A DNA stretch of 6,143 nt. Source: JACRGC01 sp035288785. GTDB lineage: Archaea; Micrarchaeota; Micrarchaeia; Norongarragalinales; SBBD01. The position numbers and the translations under genes are program-made. Positions 1 through 3,963 of the stretch are shown piece after piece. The stretch is taken from contig DATDZF010000015.1 in assembly GCA_035288785.1 (NCBI GenBank), positions 1 to 6,143 on the forward strand. Reading direction: 5' to 3'. The notes beneath the pieces were generated by a model. The model saw only the letters and a list, made by a program, of their open reading frames with translations. It was not told the origin of the DNA and searched no databases. Within the stretch, counting starts at the first letter, position 1; each line of letters opens with the position of its first letter.

Positions 1-1016
1 TCGTCCTGCTCGGGATGGCCGCATTCGATGCACCTAACTTCCGATATTTTCCCATCGCGGCCCACGATTTCAACCCCCTTTCCGGATATTTTTGCCCAAT
101 TCGTTTCAACGCCAATGCCCTGCTTTGCAAACAAGTCCAAGGCCCCCCTGGCAAATTCCTCCTTACGTTTATTGGAAGGAAGGCATGCGGCAATCACCGC
201 TGGGCCTGAGCCGCTGGCGAAAACCCCAAACCCGTATTCGTCCCCGAGCGCCTGGATTGCCGGAAGATGGGAGAGAGCAGGCACTGTTGCCCGTGCCTTT
301 TCCACAATCAGATCCTTCCTGTGGACCGCTTGGATGAATTTTTCTGGGGATGAGTCCAGTGCCGCCTCAAACAGCAACGAAACGGCCTGCATATTTGCCC
401 GGGCATCCTTCCAATCAACCCTATCTGGGATTGCCTCGCGCATTATTTTGGTCGAGCCCTTGTCCTTGCCTGGAAGGATCACGAGCAAATCAAGGTCAAT
501 TGTGGGAAAGGCGGCAAACTCAATTCTCCCAGTTGTTTCGGAGGATAATACAATTCCGCCCATAATTGCTGGGGAGACATTGTCGGCATGGGGAAATCCG
601 GCGGCAACCTCTTCCCCAAGGGATGCATATGCGATGAGCTCCTTTTTTGAGAGGCCAAGGCCATACATCGCATTCAGCGCAACAGCCGCCCCTGCTGCAG
701 TTGCAGCGCTGCTCCCCAAACCGGAGGCGGGCTTGATGTTCTTTTCAATGGTTATCTTGAAGCCATCGGATATCAAATGGTCAGCGCAGATTTTCCTTAT
801 CACGGGCCCAAGAGTGTTCTTATCAGCTTCACTTGGAACATCGTATTTGCCGGAATTGGCTATGGTTATGGCCCTTTCCCCCAAAACCTCAAAAACCATT
901 AGGTCGGAGGGTGAGGAGAGCGCCATTCCCGCAATATCGAACCCCGGCCCTAGGTTTGCGGAAGTGGCAGGGCACCTTACGGTGATTTTCGGGAATAGCG
1001 CATTTCTCTTAGGCAT
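1..1016 (-). CDS. thrB: Homoserine kinase (GHMP kinase family), C-terminally extended, partial at left edge
   Basis: Homoserine kinase phosphorylates L-homoserine with ATP to O-phosphohomoserine, the step before threonine synthase; it is cytoplasmic. The frame opens at ATG 1016 and stays open for 338 codons to the window edge. All three GHMP motifs are visible: PATSANLGPGFD at residues 16-27, the phosphate-binding loop PASGLGSSAA at 96-105, and the C-terminal glycine motif SGSGPAV at 268-274. These together, plus length, identify ThrB rather than another GHMP kinase. The family normally ends near residue 300-320, and here the kinase fold should finish at about GKGVEIVG (residue 319). The frame then continues without a stop through RCIECG (328-333), like the zinc-ribbon start of many threonine synthases. 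So it may be a ThrB-ThrC fusion or have a metal-binding tail. It starts 22 bases after the stop of the upstream PLP enzyme, so the two are probably cotranscribed. No strong ribosome-binding site is visible before ATG 1016; an upstream ATG at 1029 stops after three codons. Confidence 0.93.
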   Translation of the reverse strand, partial: MPKRNALFPKITVRCPATSANLGPGFDIAGMALSSPSDLMVFEVLGERAITIANSGKYDVPSEADKNTLGPVIRKICADHLISDGFKITIEKNIKPASGLGSSAATAAGAAVALNAMYGLGLSKKELIAYASLGEEVAAGFPHADNVSPAIMGGIVLSSETTGRIEFAAFPTIDLDLLVILPGKDKGSTKIMREAIPDRVDWKDARANMQAVSLLFEAALDSSPEKFIQAVHRKDLIVEKARATVPALSHLPAIQALGDEYGFGVFASGSGPAVIAACLPSNKRKEEFARGALDLFAKQGIGVETNWAKISGKGVEIVGRDGKISEVRCIECGHPEQD

Positions 1017-1038
1017 ATCAGACTACCATCTAAATTAA

Positions 1039-2226
1039 TCAGACCTTTGAAAGTGCCTGGTCGAGATCCGCGATTATGTCCTCTGGCGCCTCAAGCCCAA
1101 CAGAGATCCGGATGAAGCTTTCGCTTATTCCCGCATTCTTGAGCGCGGCCCCGTCAAGCTCCGAATGGGTTGTGGAGGCGTTGTGCACAATTGTTGTGAT
1201 ATTCTGCCCCAAATTGATGAGCCTCTCGCAAACCTTGGTGCTATCAACAACCTTTTGCGCAGCCAGCTTATCGCCCTTCACTTCGAATGCCAAAACCCCG
1301 CCAAATCCCCGCATCTGCTTTTTGGCAATTTCGTGCTGAGGATGGCTCTTAAGGCCAGGGTAATGCACACGCATAACCTTTGGATGGGATTCGAGGAATG
1401 TTGCCACCTTCATCGCGTTCTCCGAATGGCGCTGCATGCGGACAGCAAGGCTCTGGAGGCTCATGAGCAGCATGCCTGCATCATATGCGCCTAGGGTTGA
1501 TCCAAAGGTCCAGAAGGTGCGATCGTAAATCTCGCGGATAAGCTCCTTGCTGCCCACAGCTATCCCCGCAACAAGGCTCGCGTTCCCATTCAGGAATTTT
1601 GTTGCAGAATGGACCACGATATCTGCCCCAAGGGCAATTGGCTGCTGGTAAATTGGCGTGGAAAAGGTGTTGTCCACAACCAGGGGAATGCTGTGCTTCC
1701 GTGCAATTTTTGCAACAGCGGCAATATCCACGATCCCAAGGGTGGGGTTGGAGGGGGTTTCAACGAAAATTACACGGGTATTGCCGTCAAGAAGCTTTTC
1801 CACCTGCTCAGGATGCGCATTTTCAAATCGCCTGGCGCTGATCCCAAACCGCGGCATCTCATCGGTGATCAGCTTATGGGTCCCCCCATAAACGGTTTGG
1901 TTTACGACGACATTATCCCCGGCGCTGGATAGGGACAGGAATACGTTTGCTATGGCTGACATCCCGGTTGAAAAGCAAAGCCCCGCCTGCGCGCCCTCCA
2001 GGTCCGCGACCTTCCTACCCAATGCACGGGTCGTGGGGTTATTCATCCTGCTATAGACCATCCCGTCATCCTCTCCCTTGAAGCGCTTGGCAATGACATC
2101 GGCATTCGGGTAGCGGTAGGTGGTGGTCAGGCACAAGGGGAAATTGTCGCTTTCAAGGATATCCTGCGAAAGCTCGGGCGCCTTGATGTTCTTCACAACC
2201 CTGGTCTCAATCCCGTAATTTGCCAT
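1039..2226 (-). CDS. Cys/Met-metabolism PLP-dependent enzyme (cystathionine gamma-synthase/lyase family)
   Basis: A 395-residue enzyme of the PLP-dependent trans-sulfuration family, which covers cystathionine gamma-synthase, cystathionine gamma-lyase, methionine gamma-lyase and O-acylhomoserine sulfhydrylase. Family landmarks, numbered from the chosen ATG: YSRMNNPT near 58-65 (cofactor phosphate contact), FSTGMSAI near 85-92, YGGTH near 113-117, ETPSNPTL near 156-163, the cofactor aspartate in VVDNTFSTP near 185, the Schiff-base lysine in HSATKFLNG at about Lys210, and the closing RISVGLE near 373. Length is normal. The Cys found in methionine gamma-lyases after YG is absent (YGGTH), which argues against that activity, but synthase, lyase and sulfhydrylase cannot be separated by eye. 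A GTG at 2235 is in frame but lies inside the AGGTGG ribosome-binding site, so ATG 2226 is the better start. The neighbour thrB makes O-phosphohomoserine, so this enzyme may act on that or another activated homoserine. Confidence 0.94.
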   Translation of the reverse strand: MANYGIETRVVKNIKAPELSQDILESDNFPLCLTTTYRYPNADVIAKRFKGEDDGMVYSRMNNPTTRALGRKVADLEGAQAGLCFSTGMSAIANVFLSLSSAGDNVVVNQTVYGGTHKLITDEMPRFGISARRFENAHPEQVEKLLDGNTRVIFVETPSNPTLGIVDIAAVAKIARKHSIPLVVDNTFSTPIYQQPIALGADIVVHSATKFLNGNASLVAGIAVGSKELIREIYDRTFWTFGSTLGAYDAGMLLMSLQSLAVRMQRHSENAMKVATFLESHPKVMRVHYPGLKSHPQHEIAKKQMRGFGGVLAFEVKGDKLAAQKVVDSTKVCERLINLGQNITTIVHNASTTHSELDGAALKNAGISESFIRISVGLEAPEDIIADLDQALSKV

Positions 2227-2231
2227 TTTGC

Positions 2232-2237
2232 CCACCT
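2232..2237 (-). promoter_or_regulatory. Ribosome-binding site AGGTGG deciding the start of the PLP enzyme
   Basis: AGGTGG on the minus strand matches the anti-Shine-Dalgarno end of archaeal 16S rRNA and lies five bases before ATG 2226. The alternative GTG at 2235-2233 is part of this site and so is unlikely to be the start codon. Confidence 0.7.
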
Positions 2238-2257
2238 ATTGCGATTTGGAAAACCTG

Positions 2258-2392
2258 CTACATATGGACAGGAATCAGGCTTAAAAACCCGCGGAAATAT
2301 TTGGCTTCCCTAACTTTTTCGGCAATTGTCGGTGAACAGCGGTTTTTGGGAATGGCCTTTTTAGCTCGTAAAATTGGCGGTATGTTCCGCAT
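2258..2392 (-). CDS. Possible leaderless 44-residue basic ORF upstream of the PLP enzyme
   Basis: A complete minus-strand frame of 44 codons, beginning MRNIPPILRAKK and ending FLSLIPVHM, stops with TAG 32 bases before the PLP enzyme start. There is no ribosome-binding site. However, TTTTATT at 2414-2420, preceded by an A-rich stretch, is centred 25 bases before the ATG, the spacing expected of a leaderless archaeal transcript. The product is strongly basic, with one Cys and no recognisable domain. It overlaps the TATA box proposed for the downstream operon, so both cannot easily be right unless there are two promoters. It may be a chance frame or a short upstream leader ORF. Confidence 0.2.
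   Translation of the reverse strand: MRNIPPILRAKKAIPKNRCSPTIAEKVREAKYFRGFLSLIPVHM
2281..2287 (-). promoter_or_regulatory. Candidate TATA box for the PLP enzyme-thrB operon
   Basis: On the minus strand TTTTTAA sits about 55 bases before ATG 2226. Transcription would begin near 2256-2260 and leave a leader of about 30 bases carrying the AGGTGG site. A second AT-rich candidate, AAATATTT, lies slightly upstream near 2293-2301. This rests on composition and spacing only. Confidence 0.35.
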
Positions 2393-2394
2393 AC
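2377..2394. repeat. Two overlapping short inverted repeats in the divergent spacer
   Basis: GCGG (2377-2380) pairs with CCGC (2387-2390), and GTATG (2380-2384) pairs with CATAC (2390-2394). They lie between the minus-strand operon and the plus-strand small peptide. They could be an operator or alternative RNA hairpins, but repeats this short also arise by chance. Confidence 0.25.
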
Positions 2395-2402
2395 TTATGG
2401 AA

Positions 2403-2410
2403 TTTAATAT
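2403..2410 (+). promoter_or_regulatory. Candidate TATA box for the 24-residue membrane peptide
   Basis: TTTAATAT lies about 55 bases before ATG 2463 in a strongly AT-rich stretch. Transcription would start near 2430-2435 and give a leader of about 30 bases with the GGTGG site near its end. Nearby AT-rich alternatives exist, so the exact box is uncertain. Confidence 0.35.
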
Positions 2411-2462
2411 TCGAATAAAAGTATTTTTTAAGTTCTAAATCTGCTTTTTGGGGTGGTGGGAA

Positions 2463-2537
2463 ATGGCATTGGAGCGCACGCTGCTGATTTTGATGATGGC
2501 TGCCCTGGTCATTGCCGGCTATTTGCTGAACGATTAG
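2463..2537 (+). CDS. Small single-pass membrane peptide, 24 residues
   Basis: A complete frame from ATG 2463 to TAG 2537. The product starts MALERT, continues with a hydrophobic run of about 15 residues (LLILMMAALVIAGYLL) and ends in a polar Asn-Asp tail. That is one membrane-spanning helix and almost nothing else. Support for it being real: a GGTGGTGG ribosome-binding stretch at 2452-2459 at good distance from the ATG, an AT-rich promoter-like region upstream, and a clean membrane-peptide composition. The charged N terminus (Glu4, Arg5) and acidic C terminus do not fix topology strongly. No family is recognised. It is not part of either neighbouring operon: the operon to the left is transcribed away and the gene to the right converges on it. 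It is too short for most gene callers. A hydrophobic frame this short could still be chance. Confidence 0.5.
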   Translation: MALERTLLILMMAALVIAGYLLND

Positions 2538-2543
2538 TTAATA

Positions 2544-2580
2544 CCGACCAAGCCGGTTCGGGGACGTGGGGAAAATCCCC
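2544..2580 (+). other. Two consecutive hairpins downstream of the small peptide
   Basis: CCGACC (2544-2549) pairs with GGTTCGG-type sequence at 2555-2561 with one bulged T. A second hairpin pairs GGGGA (2568-2572) with TCCCC (2576-2580). They begin seven bases after the TAG of the 24-residue peptide, so they may protect or end that transcript. No T-run follows on the plus strand, so they are not a classical terminator. Confidence 0.3.
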
Positions 2581-2616
2581 TCAAGACCCTTTGCCGTTTA
2601 GCCTAAACCCATTATT

Positions 2617-2632
2617 AAAAAAAATAAAAAAA
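2617..2632 (-). terminator. Oligo-T terminator of the 48-residue protein gene
   Basis: Read on the minus strand this is seven T, one A, then eight T, beginning eight bases after the TGA at 2640-2642. Uninterrupted T-runs are the main archaeal termination signal. A run of C precedes it, without a clear stem. Confidence 0.7.
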
Positions 2633-2639
2633 GGGGGAT

Positions 2640-2786
2640 TCAGTTGCTCTTCTTCAGCTCCTTTATCCGCTCCTCCACCCCCTTTGTTTCCAACTGGAGG
2701 CTTTTGTGGTATTCCTCCAGCATCTCCAGTTTCTCTTCCCTTGTAAGGAAGCCACGGCCCTGTGGGCCGCAATCCATTCCGCACAT
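2640..2786 (-). CDS. Small Cys-containing helical protein divergent from padR, 48 residues
   Basis: Frame from ATG 2786 to TGA 2640. The product has a Gly/Cys-rich head, MCGMDCGPQGRGF (Cys2 and Cys6), followed from about residue 15 by a highly charged amphipathic helix with Leu/Ile spacing, TREEKLEMLEEY through GVEERIKELKK. This suggests a helical hairpin or short coiled coil. The GAGGTG ribosome-binding site six bases before the ATG is among the best in the window, and a strong oligo-T terminator follows, so the gene is well supported despite its size. From memory, similar small proteins with a CG-rich head and an EEYxxxLExExKGVEERIxEL-type tail occur near PadR regulators in archaea and anaerobic bacteria, somewhat like the DUF5320 type; this is not verified here. 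Function unknown. The two Cys could bind metal or form a disulfide. It shares a promoter region with the PadR gene and is probably repressed by it. Confidence 0.82.
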   Translation of the reverse strand: MCGMDCGPQGRGFLTREEKLEMLEEYHKSLQLETKGVEERIKELKKSN

Positions 2787-2792
2787 AACATG

Positions 2793-2798
2793 CACCTC
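2793..2798 (-). promoter_or_regulatory. Strong ribosome-binding site GAGGTG of the 48-residue protein
   Basis: GAGGTG ends six bases before ATG 2786. It selects that ATG over the out-of-frame ATG at 2791, which lies only one base from the site. A GC hairpin, CCGG at 2801-2804 with CCGG at 2809-2812, sits just upstream in the leader. Confidence 0.7.
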
Positions 2799-2814
2799 TC
2801 CCGGAAACCCGGTT

Positions 2815-2830
2815 TATCGGATATACGATA
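2815..2830. promoter_or_regulatory. Candidate PadR operator 1, TATCG-N6-CGATA
   Basis: TATCGGATATACGATA is a near-perfect palindrome: both five-base arms match exactly and 14 of 16 positions are symmetric. It covers the expected transcription start of the divergent 48-residue gene, given the TATA box at 2846-2853, so a bound protein would block that transcript. The same arms and spacing recur at 2856-2871. Confidence 0.6.
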
Positions 2831-2845
2831 TATGAACGGTCGCTG

Positions 2846-2853
2846 TATATAAA
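2846..2853. promoter_or_regulatory. TATA box between the divergent genes
   Basis: Read on the minus strand this is TTTATATA, close to the archaeal consensus, and would start the 48-residue gene near 2822-2826 with a leader of about 36 bases. Read on the plus strand it is TATATAAA and could start padR near 2875-2880 with a leader of about 50 bases. It may serve both directions; padR could also use the weaker TTATTATT near 2882-2889. Confidence 0.6.
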
Positions 2854-2855
2854 CA

Positions 2856-2871
2856 TATCGTACAACCGATA
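2856..2871. promoter_or_regulatory. Candidate PadR operator 2, TATCG-N6-CGATA
   Basis: TATCGTACAACCGATA has the same arms and spacing as operator 1, but a non-symmetric core. A further half site, CGATA at 2875-2879, follows in direct repeat. The centres of the two palindromes are 41 bases apart, about four helical turns, so dimers would sit on one DNA face. The site lies immediately beside the TATA box and upstream of padR, as expected for autoregulation. Confidence 0.6.
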
Positions 2872-2929
2872 CAACGATACGTTATTATTGTCGGGGATGG
2901 TAAATATGCCATAAGGAAAACACCATTGG

Positions 2930-3250
2930 ATGCAAGTGATCAAATTGGGAAGGAAGGATGAATGCGTAGGCTACTGCGACATGAGGGGCATGCTCTCATT
3001 CCTGGTGCTGTTCTTGCTCTCGAAGAAAATGATGCACGGCCAGGAGCTTGCGGAGGAGATCGGAAAAAGGAAGGGTAGCAGGCCCTCACCAGGCACGATT
3101 TACCCCGCCTTGAAGGGGATGCACGAGGCAGGGCTCATCAAGGAGAAGAAGGAGGGAAAGACAATTTACTATTCGCTTACCCTAGATGGCAAGCGCGCGC
3201 TGAAATATGCCAAGCAGCAGTTCGTGCGCACTTTTATGGGAATATATTAA
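2930..3250 (+). CDS. PadR-family winged-helix transcriptional regulator
   Basis: A 106-residue DNA-binding protein with the PadR winged helix: MRGMLSFLVLFLLSKKMMHG at 18-37 (helix 1 and the family's MHGxEL signature), the recognition region SPGTIYPALKGMHEAGLI at 53-70, and the beta wing EGKTIYYSLTLDGKRAL at 75-91. Only one short helix follows, so this is a minimal PadR lacking the long C-terminal dimerisation domain of the classic form. PadR proteins generally repress as dimers, releasing DNA on binding a small molecule or on another signal. A short N-terminal leader with Cys12 and Cys16 precedes the fold and could sense redox state or metal. ATG 2930 is the earliest start after an in-frame stop at 2912; its ribosome-binding site is weak, and ATG 2981 (Met18) is possible but would remove both Cys. 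The LUD gene follows 15 bases after the stop, and the 48-residue gene is divergent. Paired palindromes upstream suggest autorepression. Confidence 0.92.
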   Translation: MQVIKLGRKDECVGYCDMRGMLSFLVLFLLSKKMMHGQELAEEIGKRKGSRPSPGTIYPALKGMHEAGLIKEKKEGKTIYYSLTLDGKRALKYAKQQFVRTFMGIY

Positions 3251-3255
3251 GGGGC

Positions 3256-3261
3256 GGTGAT
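3256..3261 (+). promoter_or_regulatory. Ribosome-binding site GGTGAT deciding the LUD start
   Basis: GGTGAT exactly complements the archaeal 16S rRNA tail and lies four bases before ATG 3266. The in-frame GTG at 3257 is inside this site, so ATG 3266 is preferred. Confidence 0.75.
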
Positions 3262-3265
3262 AGGC

Positions 3266-3874
3266 ATGGTAAAATGGGACGAATTGCCAAGTAAAGCTAA
3301 TGTGGAAAAAACTATTTCTGCATTGGTAAGGAACGGCATTACGGCAGAGCTAGTGGAAAACGGGGAACTCGCCAAAAACCGGATTCTTGAGCTAATTCCG
3401 GAAGGCTCGGAAGTCATGACCATGACCTCAACAACCCAGGATACAATTGGTGTGACTAAAATTCTCAACGAGAGCGGAAAATACAAACCAGTTCGCACGA
3501 AATTAATGGACAAATCCATTTCTCCCTCTGAAAAAAGGAGGTATGGCGGAGGTGCGGATTTCGTTGTGGGCTCTGTTCATGCGGTTACGGAGGATGGGAA
3601 ATTGGTAATTGCATCCCAATCAGGATCACAATTGGGCGCTTATTCATATGGTGGTGGAAAGGTGATCTGGGTTGTCGGAACTCAAAAGATTGTCAAAAGT
3701 CTAGATGAGGCCATGAAGAGAATTTACGAATACGTGTTGCCATTGGAGTCCGAGAGGGCGCGGAAGGCTTACGGCGTGCCCGGGAGCGGCGTCAACAAAT
3801 TGCTCATCATCAATAAGGAAATAAACCCCGGCCGCCTGCATTTGATTTTCGTAAACGAAAAGCTGGGTTTCTGA
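3266..3874 (+). CDS. Stand-alone LUD-domain protein (LutC/YkgG-like, DUF162)
   Basis: A 202-residue protein made almost entirely of one LUD domain, named for lactate utilisation. Visible family marks: the Gly/Thr-rich MTMTSTTQDTIG at 51-62, RYGGGADFVVGSVHAVTEDG at 92-111, IASQSGSQLGAYSYGGGKVI at 115-134, WVVGTQKIV at 135-143, LPLESERARKAYG at 158-170, and the usual close FVNEKLGF at 195-202. Size matches the short stand-alone members. In bacteria LutC works with the Fe-S proteins LutA and LutB in L-lactate oxidation; no such partners are in this window, and the role of stand-alone archaeal members is not settled. It is cytoplasmic, with no signal or membrane segment. It starts 15 bases after padR and very likely shares its transcript, so it would be induced together with the regulator. 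Its codons look somewhat more A/T-rich than those of its neighbours, a weak hint of separate origin. Confidence 0.9.
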   Translation: MVKWDELPSKANVEKTISALVRNGITAELVENGELAKNRILELIPEGSEVMTMTSTTQDTIGVTKILNESGKYKPVRTKLMDKSISPSEKRRYGGGADFVVGSVHAVTEDGKLVIASQSGSQLGAYSYGGGKVIWVVGTQKIVKSLDEAMKRIYEYVLPLESERARKAYGVPGSGVNKLLIINKEINPGRLHLIFVNEKLGF

Positions 3875-3890
3875 TTTATAATTTTTATAA
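3875..3890 (+). terminator. Possible T-rich terminator after the LUD gene
   Basis: Directly after the TGA comes an AT-rich stretch with a five-T run (3882-3886), in an 89-base gap before the next gene. Short T-runs can end archaeal transcripts, but this one is modest. Confidence 0.35.
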
Positions 3891-3933
3891 CATCCGTCTT
3901 CTTTGTAACTACCAGGCCCAGACAACTGAATGC

Positions 3934-3941
3934 TTATTAAA
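3934..3941 (+). promoter_or_regulatory. TATA box of the surface protein, leaderless spacing
   Basis: TTATTAAA is centred about 26 bases before ATG 3964. That places the expected transcription start on or beside the start codon. There is no ribosome-binding site before the ATG, in agreement with a leaderless messenger. Confidence 0.55.
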
Positions 3942-3963
3942 CAGTTAAACATTACTCTTATAA

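Noticed and set aside
28..1038. 336-codon plus-strand frame across the left part of the window
   Set aside because: It is antisense to homoserine kinase, whose minus-strand translation carries all three GHMP motifs. The plus-strand product has no recognisable domain and has the composition typical of an antisense frame.
2491..2529. C/D-box small RNA (TGATGA at 2491-2496, CTGA at 2526-2529)
   Set aside because: The boxes are at a plausible distance, but no internal D'/C' boxes or terminal stem are visible. The sequence is explained by Leu/Met/Ala codons of the membrane peptide.
2538..2600. tRNA or other structured RNA suggested by GGTTCGGGG
   Set aside because: No acceptor stem, anticodon arm or proper T-arm can be built around it; only two short hairpins are supported.
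2453..2746. 97-codon plus-strand frame starting at GTG 2453
   Set aside because: Its start lies inside the ribosome-binding site of the 24-residue peptide, and it runs through the hairpins and antisense over the well-supported 48-residue gene. Its product is low-complexity and Pro/Ser-rich at the end.
2581..2943. 120-codon minus-strand frame across the padR promoter region
   Set aside because: It crosses the operators and TATA box and overlaps the 48-residue gene in another frame. It has no ribosome-binding site.
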